Source: Lysobacter sp. BMK333-48F3 (GTDB taxonomy: Bacteria; Pseudomonadota; Gammaproteobacteria; Xanthomonadales; Xanthomonadaceae). Taken from it: a stretch of 64,000 nucleotides of DNA. The stretch lies in NCBI RefSeq assembly GCF_019733395.1, contig NZ_JAIHOO010000001.1, forward strand, positions 620,001-684,000. Direction: 5' to 3'. This document shows, in pieces, positions 54,254-62,160 of this stretch. The notes below the pieces were generated by a model. That model made no database searches. It saw only the letters and a list, made by a program, of their open reading frames with translations, and was not told the origin of the DNA. The first letter of the stretch is position 1. Each line of letters opens with the position of its first letter. The position numbers and the translations under genes were made by a program.

Positions 54254-54918
54254 ATGGCGAAACGATAGCCGCGGCCGCGCACGGTCTCGATCGGCTTCAA
54301 GGCGCCGTCCGGGTCGAGCTTCTTGCGCAGGCGGCCGATGAAGACTTCCAGCACGTTGGAGTCGCGGTCGAAGTCCTGCTGGTAGATGTGCTCGGTCAGG
54401 TCGGCCTTCGAGACCAGCTCGCCGGCGTGCATCATCAGGTACTCCAGCACCTTGTACTCGTAGCTGGTCAGGTCGACGTTGCCGCCGTTGACGCTGACCG
54501 TCTGCGCCGCCAGGTCGAGCATGACCGGGCCGCATTCCAGGGTCGGCTTGCTCCAGCCCGCGGCGCGGCGGACCAGGGCGTTGAGCCGGGCCAGCAGTTC
54601 CTCGACGTGGAAGGGCTTGACCAGGTAGTCGTCGGCGCCCTGCTTGAGGCCCTCGACCTTGTCCTGCCAGCTCGAACGGGCGGTCAGGATCAGCACCGGG
54701 AATTTCTTGCCCTCGTCGCGCAGGGCCTTGATCAGCTCCATGCCCGACATCTTCGGCAGGCCCAGATCGATGATCCCCAGGTCGAACGGCACCTCACGGC
54801 CCATGTACAGGCCTTCCTCGCCGTCCTGCGCCGCGTCGACCGCGAAGCCCTCGCGCTTGAGGCGCGCGGCCAGGGTCTCGCGCAAAGGCGCTTCGTCTTC
54901 GACCAGCAGAATTCGCAT
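54235..54918 (-). CDS. phoP: PhoP-like response regulator
   Basis: A 227-residue OmpR-family regulator. Receiver domain with acidic pair at residues 8-9, phospho-acceptor Asp51 (GIIDLGLPKMSG), Thr81 (LTARS) and Lys101 region (DDYLVKPF). DNA-binding domain 125-227 with VDLTSYEYKVLEYLMMH and ETVRGRGYRFAIPRSGD. ATG at 54918 has GGGAG at the proper distance; the GTG at 54924 is less likely. Paired with phoQ and a PepSY-like gene upstream, the order usual in xanthomonads. Confidence 0.93.
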   Translation of the reverse strand: MRILLVEDEAPLRETLAARLKREGFAVDAAQDGEEGLYMGREVPFDLGIIDLGLPKMSGMELIKALRDEGKKFPVLILTARSSWQDKVEGLKQGADDYLVKPFHVEELLARLNALVRRAAGWSKPTLECGPVMLDLAAQTVSVNGGNVDLTSYEYKVLEYLMMHAGELVSKADLTEHIYQQDFDRDSNVLEVFIGRLRKKLDPDGALKPIETVRGRGYRFAIPRSGD

Positions 54919-54977
54919 GGGCACTCCCTAGATGTTTGCGGGCCCCGACAGGATCGTGAGGACCGTCGAAGCGAAGG

Positions 54978-55325
54978 TTAGTCGTTATCGCTGTCTTCAC
55001 GGCGTGTAGGACGGTCGTTCTCCCGTCCGCCGCGCTGCTGCGGGTCGTCCATGTAGACCCGGACCCGGCCGCTGGAGTCGACGACCTTGATCCGGTTGAC
55101 GTCCCGCCCGTCGAAGGGGACGCGCTCGGCGCTGAGCACCTGCCCGCCGCCGCTCTCGCGCTCGTAGCGGCGAACCGAGTCCGACAGGGAGCGATGATCG
55201 TCGCGCCGGTCGTGCCCGCGGCCCTGCCGCCCGTCGTCGTCGTGCTGGGCCGCAGCCTGGCCGGCCGCCGCCAGCGAGGCGACGAGCAGCAACGAGGACA
55301 GGACTCGGGCGGACCGGATGCTCAT
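54978..55325 (-). CDS. Small exported PepSY-like protein
   Basis: A 115-residue protein with a signal peptide (1-26), a His/Asp/Arg-rich segment (HDDDGRQGRGHDRRDDHR) and a short domain SDSVRRYERESGGGQVLSAE that continues VPFDGRDVNRIKVVDSSGRVRVYMDD, resembling a PepSY unit. It lies 60 bp before phoP on the same strand, so it may be co-transcribed and modulate PhoQ, which is inference from position. The C-terminus is Arg/Asp-rich. Confidence 0.78.
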   Translation of the reverse strand: MSIRSARVLSSLLLVASLAAAGQAAAQHDDDGRQGRGHDRRDDHRSLSDSVRRYERESGGGQVLSAERVPFDGRDVNRIKVVDSSGRVRVYMDDPQQRGGRENDRPTRREDSDND

Positions 55326-55548
55326 GACGTTCGACGAAGACCCCAGCGCAACAATAATGGACGAACTAACGACGTGTCGGCATTTTCGAAACGCAGCGGT
55401 GAATCCGATCTGAACTTTTCCGCGCCGCCGTGGCCGGTGTTCAGCCCGAGCCGACGGGCGTCACAGGCCGCGCCGCAAACGGCGCGCGGGTGAGAATCAT
55501 TCCCGGCCCATCCTGGTCCGGAATCCGGCTGAAAACCGGGCAAAAACC

Positions 55549-56473
55549 CTAGAAAATCTCGCCGACGCAGCAGCGCAGCGAGCCGCCGCCGGCCTCGATC
55601 GCGTCCAGTTCGACCGTGGCCACGGCGAACCCGGCCGCGGCCAGGGCCGCGCGGCTGTCCGGGCTCAGCGCGCACCCGGCGGCGGCGCTCATCCAGACCC
55701 GATAGGACGACAGCGCGATCGCATTGGCTGCGAACGCACCCTGCTCGGCTGCCGACAATACGATTCCGTGCGGCGCATAGAAAGCCGCGATCGCCGCCGC
55801 CACCGCCGGGTCGGCGAAACCGGCCGGGGCGATCAGGGCCGCCCGCCCGGCCAGCACCGCCAGGACCACGTTGGCGTGGTACTCGCCCGGCGCCAGCTCG
55901 AACAGCAGGCTGGCGCGCAGGCCCAAGGCCTGGTGGATCAGCCGCGCGCCGGCCTCGTCGCAGCGCTCGGACAGACCGATGTAGCCCAGCCCACGGGCGC
56001 GGTCGATCACCGCCGAGCCGGTCAGCTCGCAGGGATGCGGCTGCAGCGACAGGTCGACCTCGGCATAGCCCAGCACCTGGCCGAAGAAGTCGCGGATGTC
56101 GGCGCGCGCGGCCTCGCGCTGGCGCACCGGGTGGCGCATGCGCCCGACCACGTAGCGCGCCGGCGGCGTCGGGCCGGCCGGTGGCGAAGACGTTGTTCGG
56201 GAACAGCGCGTCCGGGGTGTCCGGATCGCCGGCAAAGCACACCGTCGGCAGGACCTGCGCCAGCGACCGGTGCAGTTCGCGGTGCTGGGCGCTGGCGCGG
56301 CCGGGGTCGAAGCCGTCCGCGGCGGCCATGTAGCGGTTGTCGCCGGCCGACTGCTCGGCGCGGGCGAAGCCGTCCGGCGCGACCAGGAACGCGGCGCGCG
56401 CCACCGCCGGGCCGAAATCGGCGGCCAGGCCGCGGGCATGGGCGAAGAAGGCCTGCGGGTCACGGCTGATCAT
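55549..56473 (-). pseudogene. Arginine-deiminase-related (amidinotransferase-fold, CtlX-like) gene broken by a frameshift
   Basis: The N-terminal part reads in one frame from ATG 56473 (MISRDPQAFFAHARG... DTPDALFPNNVFATGRPDAAG). Then the matching C-terminal part continues in another frame (YVVGRMRHPVRQREAARADI ... CCVGEIF) to a stop at 55549. The switch lies at about 56155-56163, in a GGCGCGC run, and one extra base explains it (925 nt = 308 codons + 1). Catalytic His (GEYHANVV) and Cys (SLRCCVG) survive. It could be a real mutation or a base-calling error in GC-rich DNA. The gene lies just downstream of dusA. Confidence 0.8.
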
Positions 56474-56480
56474 GACCGTC

Positions 56481-57491
56481 TCAGGCCGCGTCGCGCGCGG
56501 CGAAGGACTCGGTCACGTCCAGGGCGCGCTCGATCAGCGACCAGTCCGCGCCGGGCTTGTGCGCGCCTTCGCTGAGCACCTGGCGGAAGGCGCGGCCGCC
56601 GCGCTCGCCGTGGAACAGGCCGAGCATGTGCCGGGTCATGTGCTTGAGGAACACCCCGCGCTCCAGCTGCGCCTCGACATAGGGCCGCAGCGAGCGCAGC
56701 AGTTCGGCGCGGCTGCGCAACTCGCCGCCCCACCAGGCCACGTCCAGCCGGTGCAACAGGTAGGGGTCGTGATAAGCGGCGCGGCCGAGCATGGCGCCGT
56801 CGGCATGCGCCAGATGGGCGGTGGCCTCGTCCTGGCCGGCGATGCCGCCGTTGACGATCACCTGCAACTGCGGCCGCTCGCGCTTGAGCCGGTAGGCCCA
56901 GTCGTAGCGCAACGGCGGCACTTCGCGGTTCTCCTTCGGCGACAAGCCCTGCAGCCAGGCGTTGCGGGCATGGACCACGAACAGCCCGCAGCCGGCCTGC
57001 GCGACCTGGTCGACGAAGGCCTGGAACACCTCGTAGCGGTGATCGTCGTCGACCCCGAGCCGGCACTTGACCGTGACCGGCACGTCGCAGGCACCGATCA
57101 TCGCCGCCACCGACTCGGCCACCACGCCCGGCTCGCGCATCAGGCAGGCGCCGAAACGCCCGGCCTGGACCCGGTCGGAGGGACAGCCGCAGTTGAGGTT
57201 GATTTCGTCGAAACCGAGCTCGGCGCCGATTTGCGCCGCCTGCGCCAGCAAGGCCGGCTCGCTGCCGCCCAGCTGCAAGGCCACCGGATGCTCGACCGGA
57301 TCCATCGCCAGCAGCCGCGCGCGGTCGCCGTGGATCACCGCATTGGCGTGCACCATCTCGGTGTACAGCCGCGCATGCGGGGCCAGGGTGCGGTGGAACA
57401 CCCGGCAGTGGGTGTCGGTCCAGTCCATCATCGGGGCCACCGACAATCTAAGCGCCCGAGCATCAATATATTTTTCTTTTAACTCAGGCAC
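56481..57491 (-). CDS. dusA: tRNA-dihydrouridine(20/20a) synthase
   Basis: A 336-residue FMN enzyme reducing U20/U20a of tRNAs. Motifs are LSVAPMMDWTDTHCRVF, YTEMVHANAVI, NLNCGCPSDRVQAGRFGACLM (catalytic Cys), KCRLGVDD and VNGGI. The first 14 codons from GTG 57491 (PELKEKYIDARAL) are markedly AT-richer than the rest, and the DNA just outside is low-GC with an integrase remnant. dusA 5' ends are known targets for integrating elements, which usually restore the gene's start, and that appears to have happened here. Confidence 0.95.
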   Translation of the reverse strand: MPELKEKYIDARALRLSVAPMMDWTDTHCRVFHRTLAPHARLYTEMVHANAVIHGDRARLLAMDPVEHPVALQLGGSEPALLAQAAQIGAELGFDEINLNCGCPSDRVQAGRFGACLMREPGVVAESVAAMIGACDVPVTVKCRLGVDDDHRYEVFQAFVDQVAQAGCGLFVVHARNAWLQGLSPKENREVPPLRYDWAYRLKRERPQLQVIVNGGIAGQDEATAHLAHADGAMLGRAAYHDPYLLHRLDVAWWGGELRSRAELLRSLRPYVEAQLERGVFLKHMTRHMLGLFHGERGGRAFRQVLSEGAHKPGADWSLIERALDVTESFAARDAA

Positions 57492-57550
57492 TTACAAAAA
57501 CCCTCGTATTCTGTCCAATCCCTAAAAAGCCGGCTGAATCCGCCCCCCGA

Positions 57551-57585
57551 TGTACCATTAGTGCCCCAACGACAGGGGTGGTACA
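57551..57585. promoter_or_regulatory. Nested inverted repeat before the integrase remnant
   Basis: TGTACCA (57551-57557) and TGGTACA (57579-57585) enclose a second dyad CCCC/GGGG. It lies 4 bp upstream of the integrase GTG. Such sites near an integrase start may be recombinase arm sites or an operator; which one is not known. Confidence 0.5.
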
Positions 57586-57589
57586 CCGG

Positions 57590-58013
57590 GTGGCAACACT
57601 GCAACCACGCGGCACCAAGTGGCCGGCCATTGTCCGCCGAAAGGGCTTCAAAGCCCAAACAAGGACGTTCCCGACAAAGACCGCCGCTCGGGAATGGGCC
57701 GAGCGCACCGAGCGCGAACTAGGCGTGCAAGAGGCACGCGAGAACTGACGCCCGCATATTTCCCTACAACTCTAAGTCTATTGGCACCGCATTCAGAAGA
57801 AACTGCGTTGCTCTTGGAATCAAGAACCCAACATTCCACGACTTGCGACACGAGGCCACGCCTCGCCTGTTTGAACAGGGTTACAGTATCGAGCAAGTAG
57901 CAGCGGTCACGCTGCATAGAAGCTGGGAAGAACTGAAACGCCACACCCAGCTCAGACCGGAAACGTTGCATCGCGACGAACTCGCCGAGCAGCGACGCCG
58001 TAAAGCCGCCTAG
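57590..58013 (+). pseudogene. Remnant of a dusA-associated tyrosine recombinase (integrase)
   Basis: A 52-codon N-terminal piece from GTG 57590 (VATLQPRGTKWPAIVRRKGF... AAREWAERTERELG) ends in TGA at 57746. It resembles the N-terminus of phage integrases that insert at dusA. About 10 nt on, in another frame, comes a C-terminal piece (IFPYNSKSIGTAFRR, then HDLRHEATPRLFEQGYSIEQ) to TAG at 58011. Roughly 200 central residues are missing. The nucleophile position, usually KRYTQL, reads KRHTQL, a Tyr to His change. The gene is dead on three counts: deletion, frame change and missing nucleophile. Confidence 0.85.
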
Positions 58014-58025
58014 GGGAACCCGGAA

Positions 58026-59183
58026 ATGGACGCAGCCGAGTGGAAGCGATGGATTGATGACCTGATCGCGACTGGCGCCGCCGAAACTAGCACTCTCGAT
58101 TTCAAGGCGAAGCCTCCCAACCTGAAAGAACCAGAAGCCAGAAAAGAATTCCTACAAGACATTGCGGCCTTTGCGAATGCGAGAGGCGGCAGAATTGTCT
58201 ATGGGATAAAGGAAGCCAAGGGGATCGCATCGCAGGAAGTCGCGTTTCAAGAGAACCCAGACACGATAGCCCAACAGATGCTGGCGGCTGTGGCCTCGAT
58301 CGAACCTCGAATAACCGGAGCTCAGTTCATCCCGATTCAACGACAGTCGGGATACATGCTCATAGCCGAGATACCGCAGCAGTTCACAGGTCCATTTCTC
58401 GCCACGATGGGCAACGAACAGTGGTTTAAAATTCGCAACGGCTTAACCAGGGCCAACATGACACATGAGCAAATTCGTAGCGCTTTCGGTGCCAGAGCTC
58501 AGACGATTGCAAATCTACGATCTTGGCGGCGTGCACGTCTGGACGAGTTAAACAGGCACATAGCTGGCGGCCGGATGGCTAAGGTTCCCTGGGGCGTGCT
58601 GCATGTGATGCCGATTGCCGCCTTTGCCAGTCCTACAGCACTCGACTTGACCAACACTTACCCGACTTACTCCCGATACCCGGACTCTAGATATAACTTG
58701 GACGGAAGATTGTTCCAGCTTGGAAACGATACTCGGGCGCGTCGAATGCAGGTCTTTAGAAACGGAGTCGTAGAGACTTCGTGGCCGGCCGCTTCTAAGT
58801 TCGAAGGAACGCGAGAGGGAACGATCTTGTCTAAGAGGGCCGCGCAAGAAACGTGGACCGGACTACGCAATGCTGCCGCGACACTCAAACATTGGGGCTT
58901 GGGAGGACCAGTTGCAGTATCGCTGGCGCTATTGAATGCGAGCAACACGGAACTGCACTACGAAATTGATCATCCGACCAAGAGCCATCACGCGTTTGTA
59001 GACGACGAGGCGGTTTTTTCCGAGGAGTTTGTCGATAGCTCCGACGCTCTGGAAAACGGGACCGGAACAGTGGCGAAACCGCTAATGGACACACTCTGGC
59101 AGGTCTACGGTCTGGATGAGTGCACCTACATCGCGGCAGATGGAACCTGGAAACTATCCCTCGAACACTCAACGATGGCATAG
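58026..59183 (+). CDS. AlbA_2 (Schlafen-like) domain protein
   Basis: A 385-residue cytoplasmic protein. Residues 15-145 form an AlbA_2 domain: ETSTLDFKAKPPNLKEPEAR, KEFLQDIAAFANARGGRIVYGIKE, and WFKIRNGLTRANMTHEQIRSAF at its end. This is the E(F/K)K... ANxxGG-(x)-GI pattern of the family, linked to nucleic-acid binding and, in Schlafens, to RNA cleavage. The C-terminal half (about 165-385) has no domain I recognise. It starts 12 bp after the dead integrase and is clearly lower in GC than the chromosome. Such genes are frequent cargo of phage-defence and mobile regions; a defence role is only suggested. Confidence 0.82.
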   Translation: MDAAEWKRWIDDLIATGAAETSTLDFKAKPPNLKEPEARKEFLQDIAAFANARGGRIVYGIKEAKGIASQEVAFQENPDTIAQQMLAAVASIEPRITGAQFIPIQRQSGYMLIAEIPQQFTGPFLATMGNEQWFKIRNGLTRANMTHEQIRSAFGARAQTIANLRSWRRARLDELNRHIAGGRMAKVPWGVLHVMPIAAFASPTALDLTNTYPTYSRYPDSRYNLDGRLFQLGNDTRARRMQVFRNGVVETSWPAASKFEGTREGTILSKRAAQETWTGLRNAAATLKHWGLGGPVAVSLALLNASNTELHYEIDHPTKSHHAFVDDEAVFSEEFVDSSDALENGTGTVAKPLMDTLWQVYGLDECTYIAADGTWKLSLEHSTMA

Positions 59184-59200
59184 GACTAACGCGGCACTCG

Positions 59201-59389
59201 GCCGGCACGGAGCCAATCTCGCTCAAGCTGACTCAAAGTCCGAAGGCGCCAGCCTTGCAGGACACCGTTCGCGAGACCACGCAGTTCAACTACGAACAGA
59301 CGCAGAAGCAGGCTCAGGAGCTGGCGCAGCTGCAGCAACAGCAGAACCAGGAGCAAACGGACAAGGCTCTCAAAATTTCGTTGATGTGA
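59201..59389 (+). pseudogene. Gln-rich C-terminal fragment, possibly of a secreted effector
   Basis: A frame ending at TGA 59387-59389 encodes a Gln-rich tail (FNYEQTQKQAQELAQLQQQQ followed by NQEQTDKAL). No ribosome site or matching N-terminus exists upstream; the frame runs into the end of the AlbA_2 gene in another phase. Gln-rich tails of this type end the XVIPCD effectors of xanthomonad type IV secretion. It may be a leftover of such a gene. Low confidence. Confidence 0.35.
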
Positions 59390-59562
59390 CCGATTTAGCC
59401 GAACCCAACCGATCAGACGCGATCATGAAAAGGAGGCACGAGCTAGCATAGGAGGTACGGCAGCACGAGAAGCAAGCGGAACAATGCGGTCGCAACCACT
59501 AGCGGCCGCTCGATTACATGATCGATTCGGGCACGCATTGCCCTTCACAAGGAGCAGGTGAA

Positions 59563-60390
59563 ATGTGGCGAACTTTGCTATTCGCAGCGGTAATTGGCGG
59601 ACTCTGTATGTCCAACCCGGCACAAGCCGAGCTTAACGGCACGACGCCAGAAGCGAGGCGCCAATACGCCCAGAAACTCCAGCAAGATCGCCTACAAGCG
59701 TTAACGCGGCGCGGCCGTCTGGACGTCTATCAGCAGCTGATTGGAGCCAACAGCAGGGTAAGTGCAGCCCTCCCGGCCAACGCCGAGGCCGCTTCGCGAG
59801 ATGCCGCGATCGATCTGGCGGCACTTGGCATCACCGCCGCAGATGTGAAGTCCTATCGCGACCTCAACAAGGATCTATTCGATATCGCCTACCGGTTCTT
59901 CGTCGGGAGCAGCACCACACCGGCCGAACAGATGCTGCTGGCCGATACGGTGGTTATCGCTACGGCCGGAAAGACCCAAGCAAGCAGGGCGCGCACCGAT
60001 GGGTTTCTAGCTGAGATTCCTTTCACCGTTGTAAGGTCGCTCAAGGGCAATCGTGCTGCGGGCGACGTGATATTGGTGCCGCGTCACTCTGGACCCACGG
60101 GGCCAGAAACCGAGCAGATCGACTTTTCTGAGGCAAAGTTTGCTCCAGGAAAGAAATATCTGCTGGTGCTTTCCAAAAACTGGTACGAACAGTATGTCGC
60201 GCTGAAGAACAAGCAAGCCGAACCCCACTTCACAGCTTTGCCCTATCTCGCTTACGAAGTGTCACCCGCTGGCACGCTGCTGCCCGGCCCTCAACCTGCC
60301 CGATCCGGCGTCGCGCCCAAAGACCTCAAGTCGATTGAAGCCGAACTGAGGCGATATCAGGAGAAGCACCGGACTGGAGGTGCACTGTGA
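59563..60390 (+). CDS. Exported hypothetical protein coupled to a metzincin gene
   Basis: A 275-residue protein with a signal peptide (MWRTLLFAAVIGGLCMSNPAQA, 22 residues). Residues 30-115 are helical and polar. Residues 125-225 contain MLLADTVVIATAGKTQ, FTVVRSLKGNRAAGDVILVP and FAPGKKYLLVLSKNWY, a beta-rich pattern reminiscent of NTR/OB-type small binding domains, though I cannot name a family. An AGGAG site precedes the ATG at 59563. Its stop overlaps the next start (GTGA), so the two proteins are made together. It may be a chaperone or inhibitor of the protease; inference only. Confidence 0.7.
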   Translation: MWRTLLFAAVIGGLCMSNPAQAELNGTTPEARRQYAQKLQQDRLQALTRRGRLDVYQQLIGANSRVSAALPANAEAASRDAAIDLAALGITAADVKSYRDLNKDLFDIAYRFFVGSSTTPAEQMLLADTVVIATAGKTQASRARTDGFLAEIPFTVVRSLKGNRAAGDVILVPRHSGPTGPETEQIDFSEAKFAPGKKYLLVLSKNWYEQYVALKNKQAEPHFTALPYLAYEVSPAGTLLPGPQPARSGVAPKDLKSIEAELRRYQEKHRTGGAL

Positions 60391-61388
60391 GGGTCGTAAC
60401 TCTCCAGTTGATGGCGGCGGCAATTGCCTTGACATGTGCAAGCACAGCAAGTGCCACGCCCCCTGTGATCTTCGGGAAATACGGAGTTCGGTCGGTCACT
60501 ATCGGATTTCACACCTCTATCCCGACTGACTGCGCGAGCGCCAGCATCTTCGCGGCAAACGAATGGAATGCGGCAGGGGCCGACTTTGATCTAAAGACCA
60601 CTACAACCTCCCATGCTCGTTTCGAAGATCAGCCCCTGACGTTCGATTACCAGAATGTTACGGTTCAAGATGGCGCGCCGCCCAACCCCAATGCAATCAT
60701 GACCGCCCGAGTCAAGCGCAACACGACAACGGGCATCATTGAGAATGCCGACATAATTGTTGACCAGCGGCGCATCAATCAAACCGGCCCCCAGCCGGTC
60801 GACAAACTCAACTGCGCCGGGCTCAATCCGACTCCCGTTAACGAGGTTGACTTCCATTCCGCCGTCCTCCACGAGCTTGGCCACGTGGTCGGCCTGGAAG
60901 ATGTTTTGGACGAACCATCCTGCGCCCTCTACTACAGCTTGCCATCCGGGGTTAGGCGTCGCGCCCTGTGTGCAAGTGAGAAGCAAGCCCACATAGCCAA
61001 CTATGGAAAGAGATTCCAAATAGTGTCGATCCCGAATGTGACTGGCCCACAAGGCGTCAACATTCCGGCACAGATCCACTACGAAGGCACGCCGACGTTT
61101 CCCGTCCAAAGGAATACAAAGATCATCCAGTGCGCGAGCGGATGGACTTGCAGTGATTACAACGGCACGTATTCCTCAGCCACCCCATCCCCGCTAAACT
61201 TCAACTTCAGGTGTGGGAACTCCTCATCGTTGCCGACCGCCACGTTTCTGTGGCGCACGACACTGACCGATGCCAAGGGCGTCGTGACCAACGCGGTCGA
61301 ACATACGAGCACATGCACCAGCACGACAGGAGCTAGAGGCACGAACGCCACACCGAAGGCGGTCAACCGGGTCATCATCACCAATTAG
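60387..61388 (+). CDS. Secreted metzincin-type zinc protease
   Basis: A 333-residue protein with a signal peptide (cleavage after about residue 24, ASTASA). The zinc motif HELGHVVGLED (HExxHxxGxxD, near residues 160-170) marks a metzincin of the matrixin type, with Asp as third ligand. The following Met-turn, usually VMYP, reads ALYYS, so Met is replaced by Leu. Residues 212-333 form a beta-rich C-terminal part with four or more Cys (IQCASGWTCSDYNG, FRCGNSSSL). Start GTG 60387 has GGAGG 6 nt upstream. Low GC places it in the island. Confidence 0.82.
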   Translation: MRVVTLQLMAAAIALTCASTASATPPVIFGKYGVRSVTIGFHTSIPTDCASASIFAANEWNAAGADFDLKTTTTSHARFEDQPLTFDYQNVTVQDGAPPNPNAIMTARVKRNTTTGIIENADIIVDQRRINQTGPQPVDKLNCAGLNPTPVNEVDFHSAVLHELGHVVGLEDVLDEPSCALYYSLPSGVRRRALCASEKQAHIANYGKRFQIVSIPNVTGPQGVNIPAQIHYEGTPTFPVQRNTKIIQCASGWTCSDYNGTYSSATPSPLNFNFRCGNSSSLPTATFLWRTTLTDAKGVVTNAVEHTSTCTSTTGARGTNATPKAVNRVIITN

Positions 61389-61410
61389 GTCGTGCATCTA
61401 GCACTACGGT

Positions 61411-61437
61411 GGGGCGCCCGATGGCGCCCCGTTCTTT
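61411..61437 (+). terminator. Terminator after the metzincin gene
   Basis: Perfect 8-bp stem GGGGCGCC/GGCGCCCC, loop CGAT, followed by GTTCTTT. It closes the low-GC region. Confidence 0.75.
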
Positions 61438-61439
61438 GC

Positions 61440-62160
61440 GTCACATTCGGTGAGAACTAGCTCGCGAGTTCATAGGGCGTGAACCGTACTACTTCCTGGC
61501 CGATCGGCCCGCGCGGAGGAATCGCGCTCATTGTCCGTGGAAAGCCCCCTGACCCCAAACTCGGGGCGCGCGCAGGGGCAGCCGCGACGACAGGCGACGC
61601 CGGGAATCGAGCCGGACGCTGCCGCCGCATCCCAGCCCCCTGAGCGGCGCCGAGCCGCGTCTGTCGATCCCAAGGCCTGTCGCGACGCATCGCCGTCGCT
61701 ATCGACCTCGCCGGAATAGACCGTCACCCGCTCCACGATGCTGGGCAGACGCATGAGGCCTTTCGTCGGCCAACGCCGCTCGCCGCGCCTCGATACTCAT
61801 GCTTCGATCCGAATCGTCATCGCCTGGCGAAGAAGACGTCGAATCGATTTGTGACGCACCTCGCGATCGAAGCACGCGCCGCAGCCGAAATGCGGCACGC
61901 GACCGAAAGTCCGGCCGCTGAGTCGATCGCGAAGATTATCCTGGGGTCCATACGAACCGCGATGCGCTGCGCATCGCTCCACCACGCATGGCCGGCGCGC
62001 GATCGCGCGATCCGATATCGCTGCCGCATGGCGCTCGAGTCGCCCTGCATCGCTACGCCCCTAACCGGCACCGAACGCTGCGCACGCAGCGTCGCAGCGG
62101 CGATGGTTGAACTTTCCGCCGGCCGCCACGCTCAAAACCGAATCGCAACAGGAAGCTACG
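61440..62160. other. 721-bp stretch without a convincing gene
   Basis: GC content is back to chromosomal level. Several short open frames exist on both strands but none has both a ribosome site and a recognisable product. A minus-strand frame ending at 61457 closes IGQEVVRFTPYELAS and might be the tail of a lost gene. The final 60 bp contain the ribosome site of the toxin-like gene. Confidence 0.5.

Larger units (their letters stand above)
57450..61440. mobile_element. Degraded genomic island at the 5' end of dusA
   Basis: From the start of dusA rightwards the sequence shifts to a lower GC content with different codon use, until roughly 61.44 kb where GC-rich sequence resumes. It holds a broken tyrosine-recombinase gene directly beside dusA, an AlbA_2 gene, a Gln-rich fragment and a coupled exported protein/metzincin pair. 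I could not find the second attachment repeat, so the right end is set only by composition. Confidence 0.7.

Noticed and set aside
54053..54535. A frame with nine-residue repeats (AKRGLSGTA-like) at the phoP 3' end
   Set aside because: It is the translated 27-bp minisatellite in a non-phoP frame; no independent start.
58013..59400. Reading the AlbA_2 gene and Gln-rich fragment as one known defence operon
   Set aside because: The fragment has no start and no partner domain, and no known system with this pair comes to mind.
61457..61690. Minus-strand frame ending RFTPYELAS
   Set aside because: The N-terminal part is low-complexity and shadow-like; only the last 20 residues look protein-like, so at most a gene remnant.
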